DNA of 64,000 nucleotides, taken from the NCBI RefSeq assembly GCF_000281045.1, contig NW_008246071.1, forward strand, positions 865,172 to 929,171. Reading direction: 5' to 3'. The stretch's first letter is position 1. Every line of letters starts with the position of its first letter. The notes under the pieces were generated by a model. That model was not told where the DNA came from, did not search any database, and was given only the letters and a program-made list of their open reading frames with translations. The DNA is from Saprolegnia diclina VS20 (lineage: Eukaryota > Oomycota > Saprolegniomycetes > Saprolegniales > Saprolegniaceae). Positions 10,798-22,876 of the stretch are shown here, piece after piece. A program made the position numbers and the translations under genes.

Positions 10798-11751
10798 CCA
10801 AGCGGGAAATGAAAGACTGATTCGAGCAAGCAATACGCATCAAATGTGACCTTTCCTGGTCAGAAGACAGGCCATACGCACGGGTGGTTCGTTGCACATG
10901 TGGCAATGTCCATCTCTCGTCGCTTCACCAGCCAAGCTCAGCCAACCCATGGCAGCTATGGCAGCTACCCATGGCGTGCTGCGATGGCCGATACCTTGCA
11001 CAAGATAGGTGTCGTCACGTCAACGCGGGAATAGACACGCCAGGCTACCTCGCGACCTGGCGAGGGATGTGCAAAAGCTCGTTTTTCACCAGAAAGGCCA
11101 CAACATTTTGTGAGCCTGCCACGTAATTTTCACATATTTTACACGTGTAAAATTTGATATTGCACTTTGCTGGACCAGGATTGATCACCAGAAAACCGTT
11201 CAACACGGTGAGAAATATCATCCTAACGACAAGGGTGACTTTGTCCAACGACCGCCTTTCCCCGTTCTTCAAATCAGACTTGCTCGACGACGTCGTGCTT
11301 CAAGTATGTAGACTACGTAGCTTGCTAAAACCCAATGTATTAGCTTGGCTAAGCTTGCATGTTAAGTCGTGCTGCACACGAATGCAGAAATCGTCATCTG
11401 CACAAATCCCATGACCATGCGCGTCAGCGCATGACCTCCACACTAAGGCGTAGACGTGGCAGCGCACCTGGATTCGTGGAAGCTGGCAACGTTGCTCCGG
11501 CCATGCGTACGTACGTCGTCAACGTCTGATCTTGCAAGCGCCTCGTCGTACGCCGCGCGTTAGCGATGCCAGTGCTACATTCGATAGCCCAGCTCAAAAG
11601 CCCACTAGCCAGTACTAGTAGAGTGCGCAGCTCCGTTTGAACTTGACACGCTTGGTGTATCTAGACTTCTCGCACCCATGAGTATCACCAATTGCGCGTG
11701 TATACACGTGGGACTCGACGTCCATTTGCTAAGGATGTCAAATATGATTTC
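10798..11751. other. Intergenic spacer, no gene seen
   Basis: Around 10958-10976 there is a small local repeat of ATGGCAGCTA units between two CCCATGG palindromes. Otherwise nothing recognised. Confidence 0.6.
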
Positions 11752-13473
11752 TTAGTCCCAGTGTTCTTCGTCCGTGTGCCCGCTGGTTTGGTCGTCGTAG
11801 CGGTCCGCCAGTATGCGCGTCACGATCATGTTGCCGTTAACGTTGACCACAGTTTGGACGCGGTCCAAGATGAAGTCGATCGCGACCAGGAACACAAAAG
11901 CTTGCGGCACCGCATCGTCGGGAAACACCGTCTTCCAGACCGTCATGAGCATGACAAGACCGGCGTTCGGGACAGGCGCTGTGCCCATGGAGCTCAGAAG
12001 CGACACGAAGAAGAGGACGACCCACTGCGGCGTGTCGAGATCTCTGCCAATGGTGGTCGCCAAGAAGACAGCCATGACCGGGTGGTACAAGCCCGCGGCA
12101 TTCATGTTGACGGGCGTCCCGAGGCACATGACGACTTGAGCAAACGACCGCGAAACCTGGCGTGTCTGGGCCATGGCTGTGACCGCGACTGGAAGCGCCG
12201 CCAACGACGACGCGCACCCAAACGCAAAGACGTAGACCGGAAGCAGCTGTTGGATGTAGCGAAACGGCTGCGTGCGTGTGGCAAGAAAGAGCACGAGGGG
12301 CATCACAAGAAACACGTGCACGCCAACACCGCCTAAGAACGCCGCGAGGAGGTACCCGCCGTTGGTCACAACCGTGTTGGTCAAGTTGTCGTATGTCACG
12401 ATCGCGCTCATGAGCAAAAAAGCGACAGCGACGGGCGTCGCTTTCAAAATCACCTGCAGCATGATGAGCATCGCGTTGCGCGTTTGTCGAAGCACGAGCA
12501 GCATCGCGTTGTGTTCTGGTAGCCCAGTATGCGACTTGGCAATGGCAAATCCGAGTGGAAGTGCAAACGTGATGATGCTCAGTAGCGAGCCATTGGCGAG
12601 CGCGGCAAAGATGTTTTGCGGCACCAAGAGATTGATGATGGAGATGACCTCTTGTGTCAACGATAAGCTGCGCAGCGTCGTGTTGACGGCCAATACGTGG
12701 TTGACGTCGCCCGCGACAAATCGCGTCGATGGCGACGACGTGTCGGACGCGACGCACGCGAGCTCGTTTGTATTCGTCGATACAAAGTACTTGCCGTTGG
12801 CGCACTCGAACTCCAATGCGAGCGACGTGGTTGCGAGAAGCCCCGTTGCCGGCATGTGATTGCGCACAACAGTGTGGAAAATGGCAGCAACAATCATGCC
12901 CTGGATGACCGCCAGAAACGTCGTCAGAAAAAAGGTGCACCCAGTGCGCCATGAGAGAATCGAGGCCTTCTTGAGCACGACGATCTCGGCGACAGCGACG
13001 GCCATGGCTGAGAAGACAGCGGGCACCATGACGCAGCGCAGCGCTCGAACAAAGAGCTCGCCGGGCAGCGCCACCCAAGCAATAGCGTCGGACGAGAGAT
13101 CGAGCGTCGCTAGAAGAAGCCCAAGACCGATACCGATGCCGGCAGCGACGATGATGGCTAGCGAGCTAAGGACATACGGGCGCACCTTGGTCTTTCTCGG
13201 AGGTGGCTCTAGCATCGAGTCGTCGGTCTCAAAGGCGTCATCGTCGACGAACCCTTCGTACTCGGAGATGACGGGCGTGAAGCGCTCGTCCGACTGCTTG
13301 GAAAGCAAATTGCCGCGCACGTGAAAGATTTCACCCGGTGGCGGCGGACGGCGGACGCCACCGGTCGTAGGGTTCTGGTTGAGGTTCGTGGCGACGGTGT
13401 TACTGCTGGACACCGGTGGGTTCGACTCCCGCGGTGCTTCGCCTTCAAAGAGCACCACACCCCGCGCTGCCAT
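11752..13473 (-). CDS. SLC1/DAACS amino acid:cation symporter
   Basis: Complete single-exon gene, 573 aa, ATG at 13473 (MAARGVVLFEGEAPRE). The N-tail is divergent: the PPPGEIFHVRGNL stretch replaces the usual PEPLGIRTNFT motif, and the acidic EYEGFVDDDAFETDD replaces DPIMEE. The core is intact: HP1 CASSLAALP, TM7 NMNAAGLY, HP2 GTAPVPNAGLVMLM, TM8 DFILDRVQTVVNVNGNM. The side-chain residue is Gln540 and the sodium-site residue is Asn548. Gln at this position is unlike the Arg of glutamate carriers or the Thr/Cys of ASCTs, so the substrate is open. Cys pair FECANGKYFV...LAC. Most diverged minus-strand copy by its tail. Confidence 0.94.
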   Translation of the reverse strand: MAARGVVLFEGEAPRESNPPVSSSNTVATNLNQNPTTGGVRRPPPPGEIFHVRGNLLSKQSDERFTPVISEYEGFVDDDAFETDDSMLEPPPRKTKVRPYVLSSLAIIVAAGIGIGLGLLLATLDLSSDAIAWVALPGELFVRALRCVMVPAVFSAMAVAVAEIVVLKKASILSWRTGCTFFLTTFLAVIQGMIVAAIFHTVVRNHMPATGLLATTSLALEFECANGKYFVSTNTNELACVASDTSSPSTRFVAGDVNHVLAVNTTLRSLSLTQEVISIINLLVPQNIFAALANGSLLSIITFALPLGFAIAKSHTGLPEHNAMLLVLRQTRNAMLIMLQVILKATPVAVAFLLMSAIVTYDNLTNTVVTNGGYLLAAFLGGVGVHVFLVMPLVLFLATRTQPFRYIQQLLPVYVFAFGCASSLAALPVAVTAMAQTRQVSRSFAQVVMCLGTPVNMNAAGLYHPVMAVFLATTIGRDLDTPQWVVLFFVSLLSSMGTAPVPNAGLVMLMTVWKTVFPDDAVPQAFVFLVAIDFILDRVQTVVNVNGNMIVTRILADRYDDQTSGHTDEEHWD

Positions 13474-14544
13474 TTTGCCAATGTGTCGTCCACAGAGAAG
13501 GATTCGTCGAAGATTAGGCCGTAAGATCGAAGGTTTAGCCGATAGTACAACCCTATGTATTCGAATTTATTATTTGCGACGACCAGGTTAATAAACACTT
13601 TTGCAAGCGGCTCGTATCCTTTCAGGGGATGAGTGACGTGAGGCCCTTCCGTATATGCCGCGGGCTTTGTGATGCGATCGCGGCTTGTTGGCCACACCGT
13701 TCGGAACATTAACGATTCGAATCGTTCGGCGTCATGTTTCTGTCCTCTCCAACCGTGCAAAGGACCAGCCGAGGCATCATTCTCAGTGTCGTTGAAACGA
13801 GTTGAGTTTGATATTATATCTGGCACCGTGAACAGATAATGGAGTTTACGTAGTAGCGTGTTGCGACTGAACGGTGGTGCTGAGGCTTACTAGTAGCCGT
13901 TGATGTACAGAAGGTGCGGACCGAAAATGATGCATAGGTCATGAAGTCATGTGGCTTGGTACAGGGCACGCATCATGTCCATCTCTTGGCGTTCAGCAAG
14001 CGCTGACGATGGAGTTGGTATAAAAAAGCGAGAAGAAACGTAGCCGCCTTGGGCAAAAGACACGGTTATGGCAGCCGAGCCAGACGGCGCGGAGCATGCG
14101 ACTTCGTCGGCATGCGAAGCTCACAGTGCAATGTCCATGGCGTCGCAGGGTCTGGTCTCCTCGTGCCAGCTGGCCATGGCAGCGCGCCACGTTGAGGCGG
14201 TGCCACCCTAACCCCATCCAGATGTTTAGCGTCCACCAATCAACAGCGAGGCAAACTCGTCGAGAGTTAATAACCTCTAACAACAAATGTATCCACTCGG
14301 AGCTGCCGTAGCGACACGCCATGAATCCAATTATTCCCTTATTCAAGTACTTTTGTACGCGTACCGGAGGCCGCGCATGGTTTTGTGGATACTATTGTAC
14401 TTTTTTAGTGAATTACAGCTAAGCCGCACAATCCACGGCTCCCTGTCGAGCAGCGCAAATTCTTGACGTTGGCGATCCAACACAAATGATGGACTGGCAA
14501 CGTGCGAGCGCTGCCACTTAGTCGCATTCTACATTTTGCACACC
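13474..14544. other. Intergenic spacer between head-to-head SLC1 and ABCA genes
   Basis: The two genes diverge, so this 1.07 kb must hold both promoters. The initiator at 14524-14540 serves the ABCA gene. No protein-like frame was found. Confidence 0.6.
14524..14540 (+). promoter_or_regulatory. Oomycete Inr core promoter of the ABCA gene
   Basis: Reads GCATTCTACATTTTGCA, 15 of 17 positions of YCAYTYYNCAWTTTNYY with the CAYTYYNCAWTTT core intact, ending 4 bp before the ATG at 14545. This implies an extremely short leader. Confidence 0.55.
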
Positions 14545-17500
14545 ATGGGGCACACGGGTCCGCTGCTGCGCAAGAACGTGTGGCTCAAGAAACGGCGGCC
14601 GATCGCGACCCTCTTCGAAGTCGTCGCCCCGGCGTTTGCGCTGATTGCATTTGCCGTCCTCCAGTCGTTCATGTACGGCAACTACAAGGTGTCGTACGCG
14701 CCCGGGTGGCAAAACTGGCCGCTGCTTCCAGGCTACTCGAACGTCAACTATGGCGACCGTGTCTGGACGTATGGCAACATGCGGGGCGTGCACTTTGCCG
14801 AGCCTTCCGTGTACCAATGGCTGCAAAACTCGATGGGCGAGAGCTACGACACCAAGAGCTGCTTTCAGAACCCGTCGCCAAACGAGCTCAAGTCGACCAA
14901 GTGCCAAAAAGCGCTTGCGCTGCGGCCCAAGCTCGCGATCGTTCCGGACACGGTCTTTACGCGCAAGTACTTTGCCGCAGCGCTCACGACGTGGTACCCG
15001 ACGCTATCGATCCCCGTCTCGGACAACAAGACCGTGACGATTCCGGGTATTTCGGCCGACGACCTCGTCTTCTTCGAGTCGGAAGTCGCGCTCGAAGCTT
15101 ATGTGACGAGCCCGTCGTACGGCCCGGAAGAGAACGAGTGGTACTACTCGTCACGGGACGAGACCCCGAAGGAGGGCACCACAGCGCCGCTCCGCGCGGC
15201 CATCGTCTTCAACGCAGCACCGGCGACAGACAAGATTGGCACGTTCCAGACGGTTGAGTACACGCTACGGTTCCCAAACCTCGACCGGGGCCAAAAGTTT
15301 GCACCACCGATGCAGACGGGCCAGCGCTACGACCCGCTGCAAATCGAATTCAAGCCCGACGATGCCATGGCGTACACGCAACTGGGATTTGCGACCGTCG
15401 ACACGATGGTGGCCCGCCTCCTCAACTGCCTCCCGGCGTGGGACGCTACCGCGCAGTCGACCAACGGGTCGTGCACGGTGGCGGCGTCGACGTCGGCGCC
15501 GGCGGCTGACGCGGCGCTTCAGTCGGTTGCCGACGCCGACTGGAAGGACCTTTTGCAGCAGCTCGATCGGGGGTATGCCTGGAGCCTTGAAAACTCGACG
15601 CTCGCGACGCTCCCCAAGGCGTTCCGCGAGGCATACCTGCGCCCGCTGCGCCAAGCGCCACAGCCGTACCTCGGTGGTGCCACCGACGTCTTCCCAATGC
15701 AAGGCTACGGTATCAACACGCTCTTTGGCGACGATTTGCTCTTGGCGACGGCGATGCCGGCGGCCATGGTGCTCTTCAGTCTCTTCCTTGTCGGCAACAT
15801 TGTCGGCGCGTTCGTGCTCGAGAAGGAGACGCGCTCCAAGGAGTACATGCTCGCGCTCGGCTTGCACCCATCGGCGCTCGTCGCGTCGTGGTTCCTTCTC
15901 TACAGCGTCCTCATTGTGCTTGTCGCGGGCATTGAAACGCTCGTCGTTGCCGTCGGCGCCATATTTCCCAACTCGTCGCTGGCCTGCCTCTTTCTGCTCT
16001 TCCTCGGGTTTCATCTCGCGACCTTGTCGTTTGGGTACGCGGCCTCGACCCTCTTTTCGTCGACCAAGACAGCGACGTACGTCACGCAGCTCGTCTTCAT
16101 GCTGCTCACGATCGCTGGCTACGTGCTGCCGGATGCCGCAGGTGAATGTGCGAAAGCCGCCATCTGCCTTTGCCCGCCGGCCGCGATCGTGCTCGCGATC
16201 CAGGTCGTGCTCCGCGCCGAGTACTACACGCAAGGCATCACGTTTGCGAACGCGTCCGTGCTGCAGACCAACCGGCTCCGCTACTCGACTGCGGTCGGCA
16301 TGCTCTTTGCGGACGTCATCGTCTATTTGCTTCTCGGATTGTACCTCGAGACGGTGCTGAGTGACAAGCGGCCGTGGTACTTTCCAGTGTCGCCGTCGTA
16401 TTGGCGCCGGCGGTCAAGTGCGGCACCGAGGACGAGCCCGTCGACGCACGACGAGAGCAGTGACGTCGAGACGCCCGAGCTCCACCTTTTGCAGCAGGAG
16501 AAGGACGGCCGGGCGCTCGTGGTCCGCGGCCTGCACAAGAGCTTTGGCGCGCACGTCGCGGTCGACGATCTGCATCTCGCGTTCTACGAAGGTCAGATCT
16601 CGTGCCTGCTTGGCCACAACGGCGCGGGCAAGACGACGCTCATCTCGATGCTCACGGGCATGCTGCCGCCGACCGCCGGTGACGCAACCATTCACGGGCA
16701 CTGCCTCTCCAAGGACCTTCGCGCGATCCAGGCGTCGATGGGTGTGTGCCCCCAGCACAACATTTTGTACGACAACCTCACGGTCGCCGAGCACTTGCGG
16801 CTGTACGCAGCAATCAAGAACGTTCCCGACATTGCTGCCGCCGTAAAGGCGACGCTTGCCGAGGTGGACCTCGTGGACAAGGCCGACACGCTTGCCAAGG
16901 GCCTCTCGGGCGGTATGAAGCGCAAGCTCTCGGTCGGTATTGCACTGCTTGGTGGCAGCCAGCTCGTGTTTTTGGATGAGCCCACGTCGGGCATGGACCC
17001 GTACAGCCGCCGCGCCGTCTGGTACGCTATTTTTGCGGCCTCTCAGATCTGATAGCATGCACCTCGTAGGGACCTCTTGCTCCGCAACCGGGGGCAGCGT
17101 ATTATGATTCTGACCACGCACTACATGGAAGAAGCCGACGTTCTCGGTGACCGCATCGCCATCATGGCCAACGGCGCGCTCCAGTGCGCAGGCTCGTCAC
17201 TTTTTTTGAAGACGCGGTTCGGTGCCGGGTACACGCTGACGCTGGCCAAGGCCAGTGCGAGTGTGGACACGGACGCAGCACTTCTCCAGCTCGTCGAGTC
17301 GTGTGTGCCGGACGCCACGCTCGTCTCGCACGTCGCGACCGAGGTGGTTTTTACCCTGCCGTCGGCGTCCGCGTCGGCGTTTCCGAATCTCTTTGAAGCG
17401 CTTGACGCGTCACTTGAGCGCGTCAATGTCGCGTCGTACGGCATTTCCGTCACGACGCTCGAAGACGTCTTCATCCACATTACGGGCCGCGTCTCGGACC

Positions 17501-20450
17501 CAAGTGACGCGGTGGCCGTGGCGATGGAACCGACAGTGACGCATGCAACGTCGTCGCGGTCGTTTGTCTCGCAGCTGGGCGCGCTCCTGCTCAAGCGACT
17601 CCATGTCGCCAAGCGCGACACGCGCACGCTCTTCAACTCGATCATCTTGCCGCTGCTTCTCGTTGCGATCGGGTTTGGTTTGATGAAGTACGTCTACGAG
17701 CACGACTCGACGGCTGCGCAACCCCGGTTGGCCCTCGATACGTCGCCGTACCCGGACGCTAGCGCTAGCCCGACGCCGTACGCCTGCCTCAACAACGACA
17801 CCACGGCCTGCAGTGCGCTTATGGGTCGCTTCTCTGGTGCTCGTCCGGTGGCGTTGCCGTCTCTGGGTGCGACAGCGTACACGACGCCGACCGTCGACGT
17901 CTTTGGTATCACGTACGGTGACATGCCTCGCCCGTCCGACTGCGACGGACGCAGCTACTATGCCATATGCAAGGCGGCGCCGGCCAAGCTCAACTCAACC
18001 GACGGTTTTGAGCTTCGGTTTTCCACCGAGCTCTACGCGCGCGGCTTCCGCGCCGGAAACGACGAGGTGCAAATGGGCGGGTACCTCCTCTACGTCTCGC
18101 CAACCGACAATGTCATGAGCTACACGCTGTTTGCCAACACGTCGTCGCCGCACGCTGCGCCCGTCTTCAAGCGGCTCTTGCACCAAGCCATGTACCGTAG
18201 CTTTGCCAAGTCAAATGACATTGAGCTCCGCGTGGCCGCGCACCCGCTGCCAGAGACCACGCGGACGGCCGAGCATCGACGCAAGCAACGACAAGGGTGG
18301 GGCGACTCGATGGGCTACGTCGGTCTCGGCTGCTTCCTCTTTGCGCTCGCCTTCTTCCCCGGCGGCATCGCCACGTTTATCGTCAAGGAGACCCAGCTCA
18401 CGGCCAAGCACCAGCAGCTCGTCTCGGGCGTCTACCTCTCGGCGTTTTGGGCTGCCAACATCATCTACGACATTCTAAGCTTCCTTCCGATGCTCGGGAT
18501 CTTGCTCGGGCTCATTGTGGGCTTCGGCATCACGCCCTACACGGCCAACTCGGAAGGGGTCGACGACGCGCTCATGGCGACAACGGTACTCTTTTTTCTC
18601 ACGGGTGTCGCGCTCGTCGCGTCGGCGTACGTTTGCGCCTTCTTCCTCAAGGAGCCGTCGTCCGCGCAGACGATCATGGTCCTGTCGCACCTCGGTCTCG
18701 CGATTGCTTTCTTTGTGGCCGAAAATGTCTTGTACACGTTTTCGATGGCGAGCATGAACAGCGTCTGGCGCGTCGCACCGCTCTACGCGCTTGGCGACGG
18801 TCTCCGCAATGTCACTGCGACCAACGCCAAGTACGTCACGCTCCCCAACGGCACGTCGTTCAAGATGCGCATGCATGTGCTCGCATCAACCGGTGTCTAC
18901 GAGCACCTGACGTACCTCGGTGCAACGGCCGGTGTCTTCTTTGCATTGCTCGTCGGCCTCGAGTACCTTCGCACAATCAAGGCGCATTCGTACAACGCGG
19001 CGCCCGACACGACAGACGCGGCATCGATGACAGACACGGACGTCCTAGCCGAGAACGCGCGCGTCACAGCGCTGCCCAGTGCAAATGAGAGTGCGGTCGT
19101 GATCGACCAACTGCGCAAAGTCTTCAACGACTTTTTCTTCCGCACCGAGTCCGTCAAGGCGGTCAAAGGTCTCTCGGTCGCGCTGCCAAAAGGCGAGTGC
19201 TTTGGTCTCCTGGGGGTAAGACTCGCTGTAGTGGCGTTGCCACGACTCACGTGTGCATTAGGTCAACGGTGCCGGCAAGTCGACGACGCTCAAGATGTTG
19301 CTGGGCGAGGTCGCGCCGTCCGCAGGCCGCGCCTTCCTCGCTGGCCGCAACGTCGTGTCGCAACACAACCAAGCGCGCACGCTTGTCGGGTACGTTTTGA
19401 GCAACTGATGTACACGGGTCGTTGACGATGGTCTGGTGTAGGTACTGCCCGCAGTTTGATGCGCTTTTTGACCTCCTCACGGTGCGCGAGCACTTGCAGC
19501 TGTACGCGGCGCTGCGCGGCCTTCGCGGGTCGGACGCCAAGCGCGCGATTGCACAGCTCATCTCCAAGCTGCGGCTCACGCCGTTCGAGCACGTCCTCGC
19601 GTCGCACTTGAGCGGTGGCAACAAGCGCAAGCTCTCGGTTGCGATCGCGATGATTGGATCGCCGCCCATCATCATCCTCGACGAGCCATCCACAGGCATG
19701 GACCCGGTGTCGCGCCGGTTCCTGTGGGAGGTCATCTCGGACCTCTCGACGCACCAGCGCGAGTCGACGGTCATTCTCACGACCCACTCGATGGAAGAAT
19801 GCGAAGCTTTGTGCTCGCGCGTCGGCATCATGGTCAGCGGCGGTCTCCAGTGCCTTGGCAGCATCCAGCACATCAAGCAGAAGTTTGGCCACGGCCTCGT
19901 GCTCGACCTCAAGCTGCGCGTGCCCGAGCAAGCAGCGATCGAGGCGATGGCCGCCACGCTGCCGTCCACGCTCAGCATGGACGACATGATCCACTGGTGC
20001 GGCCGCCTCCGCAAGCCGTCGCGCGCGTCGTTGTTGGCGCCGGACCACGCCACGGGCTTCTTCCTCGCGCACTTGGCGAACACGGAAGGCGCGGTTGACG
20101 TTGCGTCGTTCTGCTCGTGGTGGCTCGGCGAAGACATGTTTGACGCGATCTCTGGGCACCTGCAGGCGGCGACGAACGGCGCAATTGACGTCGTCTTGCG
20201 CGAGCCGGCGCTCGTGCAGTTCAAGCTCCACACGACGCTCTCGGTTGCGTTCAGCGTCGTCGAGGCGGCCAAGGCGACGTTCCATATTCAAGAGTACGCG
20301 GTCTCGCAGACTTCGCTCGAGGACATCTTCAATGCGTTCGCGTCCAAGCAAGAACGACGCGAAGAGCCGTCGTCGACGCGCGGGTGCTGCGGCTGCTTTG
20401 GGAAAACACCGCCGAAAAGCAACCAGTACCGTGCACTGTCGAGCCCCTAA
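14545..20450 (+). CDS. ABCA-type full ABC transporter, four exons
   Basis: Exons 14545-17021, 17070-19215, 19262-19389 and 19442-20450 join to exactly 1920 codons (1919 aa). The introns are 48, 46 and 52 bp. Layout is TMD1-NBD1-TMD2-NBD2. The N-terminus RKNVWLKKRRPIATLFEVVAP is the classic ABCA first helix with the large extracytoplasmic loop after it. NBD1 has Walker A GHNGAGKTT (about residue 690), signature LSGGMKRKLSVG (~787) and Walker B VFLDEPTSGMDP. NBD2 has Walker A NGAGKSTT, signature LSGGNKRKLSV and Walker B IILDEPSTGMDP. Both sites look catalytically complete. ABCA proteins move lipids or lipid-like molecules across membranes; the substrate here is unknown. The ATG at 14545 is chosen because of the adjacent initiator. 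It sits within the SLC1 array but is unrelated to it. Confidence 0.95.
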
Positions 20451-21058
20451 GTCCCGTTGTGTAGCTCTGCATCAGCGGCTGCATGTCTAAATCCAATTTG
20501 TCTCTTCATCACTTTCGGCAGCGATACGATATCAGTAGGGTCGTTGCAAAACGGTCTGTGCTGGGTAGCGGGGAGCGTGGTAGCAGAGGCAGCGGGGTCG
20601 CACGGCTGTCAGGTAGCGGCGCGACGTGAAATCGGCGCACGCGCTTCATTGCGAGTCACATGTCGTTAGCGATCTTTCCTGTTCTATGGGGTTAGGGTTA
20701 GATTGGTTCCGTCGCCATCTAGCTGTATAGATGAACGCGTTCCGCGTTATCTTCATTATTACAAGACTTCGAATGCGCGGTGCTATGCCTGGATGCGTGG
20801 GAGTTAGCACTTGGTCGTTGGGAGTGAGCTGCGTACGGAGAGATCCATCTCGTGGTGGACCCCATTCGCCGAGTCATAGCTCGCGCGAGTTCGTACGCAA
20901 GCTCCTGCACTCGGGCTAACTATCTATCACTCCAAAGTCGTTGTAGTGAGTCGTTCGATCAGTCCAAAGACGTAGCTGCATAGGCAAAAGAGTGCATTAG
21001 GTACGATTACAATAGACGACGACGCGACAAGCAAGACGAGTAATAGGAAATAAGATCG
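20451..21058. other. Intergenic spacer with repeat copy and telomere-like motif
   Basis: Lies between convergent ABCA and SLC1 genes. It contains dispersed repeat copy 1 (20731-20911) and a short TTAGGGTTAG telomere-like tract at 20688-20702. No gene seen. Confidence 0.6.
20731..20911 (+). repeat. Dispersed repeat, copy 1
   Basis: About 180 bp resembling 42528-42706 in the same orientation, with long exact runs (for example about 21 bp from 20814) and small indels. Neither copy has a convincing protein or a tRNA-like A/B box. Class unknown; possibly a SINE- or MITE-derived fragment. Confidence 0.75.
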
Positions 21059-22858
21059 CTAAACGCCCGGGACTGGTGTACGGGCATCTTCGCTCGTCTC
21101 GTCCGACCACGCCTCGACCGGGTCGTCGTAGCGCTGGGCCAAAATCCGCGTGACAAACATGTTCCCGTGCACGTTGGTCATGGTCGAGAGCCGATCAAAG
21201 ATAAAGTCGCCGGCGACAACATACACAAACGACGACGGCAGCGGCGTCGTTGGCAGCACCGTCTTCCAGACCGTCATGAGCATGACGATCGCTGCGTTGG
21301 GCACGGGTGCTGTGCCCATCGAGCCAATGAGCGAGACAAAGAAAAGCACCACCAGCTGCGGCGTGCCGACCTTGTCGTTGGCGCCCGACATGGCCGCGAG
21401 GAAGATCGTCATGAGCGGATAGTACAGGCCCGCGGCGTTCATGTGCACCGGTGTCCCGAGATACATGACGAGCTGCGCCATCGAGCGCGAGACTTGGCGC
21501 GTCTGGTGCACGACGGCCACGGCCACGGGCAACGTCGCCATTGACGACGAGCAGCCGAACGCATACATGTAGGCGGGCACGAGCTGCTTCATGTAGTAGT
21601 ACGGATTGGCGCGCGTAAAGAGGAAGAAGAGGAACGGCATCAGTAGCAGCGTGTGGCTCAGTACACCCGTGAAGAAGGCCATGATCAAGAAACCACCTTG
21701 CGAGACGATCGTCGAACCACTCGTGTTGTACGTCGAGATGGCACCGGCGACCAAAAAGACGACGGCAAAGGGCGTCGTCGCCAGCACGGCGTTGATCAAA
21801 AGTAAGAGCGCATTCCGCGCTTGCCGAAGAATGTTGAGGAGCACGTTTGTTTCCATCTCGCCGGCATGCGACCGCGCGATCGCGACGCCAAGGGGCAAGG
21901 CAAACATGATGATGCTGAGGAGCGACCCGTCGGCGAGCGACTCGAAAATGTTGTCGGGCACCATGAGGCTGATGATGCCAATCACTTGGTCGGTGAGCGT
22001 CACGGCCTGCGCGGTGACCCGCGTCGCGAGCACGTGGTTGACGTCCGACGCGATAAAGTGCGCCGACGCCACGGTTGCGTTGGCAGCAATGCAGGCCACG
22101 CCGGCGTCCGTGCCATTGCTCTGCGCCCCAAGGTACAGGCCGTTGGCACACCGGAGAGCGACGATTGGCGACGAGACGTCACCGTCGTCGGGCCAGTGCA
22201 CGATGAAGCGACTGCGGTAGGCGAGCGCGATGACCATGCCGAGCACGGTCGAGAGAAACGACGAGAGGAAGAAGGTTCCCGCGGTCCGGAGCGATAGGAT
22301 GGACTTTTTCTTGAGGAGCACAATTTCCGCGATCGACGTGGAGATGGTGCAAAACACCATGGGCACGATGAGACACCGAAGCGCGCGGATGTAGAGGTTG
22401 CCGGGCAGCGAGACCCACAGTATCGCGTCTTGGCTAATGCGCCAGTGGGAGAGAAGGAGGCCGAGGCCCGTGCCACCAAAGGCGCCAATGATGACGGCGA
22501 TCGTCCCAATAAAGGTCGTCTTGGCGCGGTAGTCGTAGCTCGCTTGCACGGCCGTGGGCATCATGGCCTTCTCGGGCTCTTCGAGAATCACGTCGGCCGA
22601 CGGTGCGTTCTGGAGCCGAAGCGTCTCGGGTGTTGATGGCAGAAGCTCGTGCATGTAATACGGCGATGCCGTGCGCGGTCCCGGCGATGTGAAGACGGTG
22701 CGGGCGCCCGTGGGCTCGGGGGGCGGGGGGCGCCGACCTCCCGGCGTCGTGTTGGCCGACGACGACGACCCTGTGCCGTGCAGCGACCGGCGGTTTTGAC
22801 GCGGCGTTGTCTCGGGCGTCTCGGCCACGTAGAGGTAGATGCCTTGCCGCGGCTCCAT
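21059..22858 (-). CDS. SLC1/DAACS amino acid:cation symporter
   Basis: Single-exon gene, 599 aa. The frame is open to 22942, but the ATG at 22858 gives the paralogue N-terminus MEPRQGIYLYVAETPE. The tail has PPPEPTGARTVFTS and DVILEEPEK. The core shows HP1 CSSSMATLP, HP2 GTAPVPNAAIVMLM and TM8 DFIFDRLSTMTNVHGNM. TM7 reads VHMNAAGLY: His replaces the normally invariant first Asn of the NMDGT motif, which is unique in this array. The side-chain position is Ser558 and the sodium site Asn566. Cys pair LRCANGLYLG...VAC. Candidate small neutral amino acid carrier; activity uncertain given the His. Confidence 0.94.
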   Translation of the reverse strand: MEPRQGIYLYVAETPETTPRQNRRSLHGTGSSSSANTTPGGRRPPPPEPTGARTVFTSPGPRTASPYYMHELLPSTPETLRLQNAPSADVILEEPEKAMMPTAVQASYDYRAKTTFIGTIAVIIGAFGGTGLGLLLSHWRISQDAILWVSLPGNLYIRALRCLIVPMVFCTISTSIAEIVLLKKKSILSLRTAGTFFLSSFLSTVLGMVIALAYRSRFIVHWPDDGDVSSPIVALRCANGLYLGAQSNGTDAGVACIAANATVASAHFIASDVNHVLATRVTAQAVTLTDQVIGIISLMVPDNIFESLADGSLLSIIMFALPLGVAIARSHAGEMETNVLLNILRQARNALLLLINAVLATTPFAVVFLVAGAISTYNTSGSTIVSQGGFLIMAFFTGVLSHTLLLMPFLFFLFTRANPYYYMKQLVPAYMYAFGCSSSMATLPVAVAVVHQTRQVSRSMAQLVMYLGTPVHMNAAGLYYPLMTIFLAAMSGANDKVGTPQLVVLFFVSLIGSMGTAPVPNAAIVMLMTVWKTVLPTTPLPSSFVYVVAGDFIFDRLSTMTNVHGNMFVTRILAQRYDDPVEAWSDETSEDARTPVPGV

Positions 22859-22859
22859 T

Positions 22860-22876
22860 GGAAATCCACAAGTGAC
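22860..22876 (-). promoter_or_regulatory. Weak Inr-like motif
   Basis: The minus strand reads TCACTTGTGGATTTCCA, about 14 of 17 positions of the oomycete initiator, immediately upstream of the ATG at 22858. Confidence 0.3.

Noticed and set aside
13409-13440. tRNA T-arm-like sequence (GGTTCGACTCC with a pairing 5-bp stem)
   Set aside because: It lies within the coding sequence of an SLC1 gene, and no matching acceptor stem or A box occurs at the right distance.
14502-15257. Alternative plus-strand frame overlapping the ABCA start
   Set aside because: Shadow in another frame. The ABCA frame carries the conserved N-terminal helix and, with three introns, gives an exact codon count.
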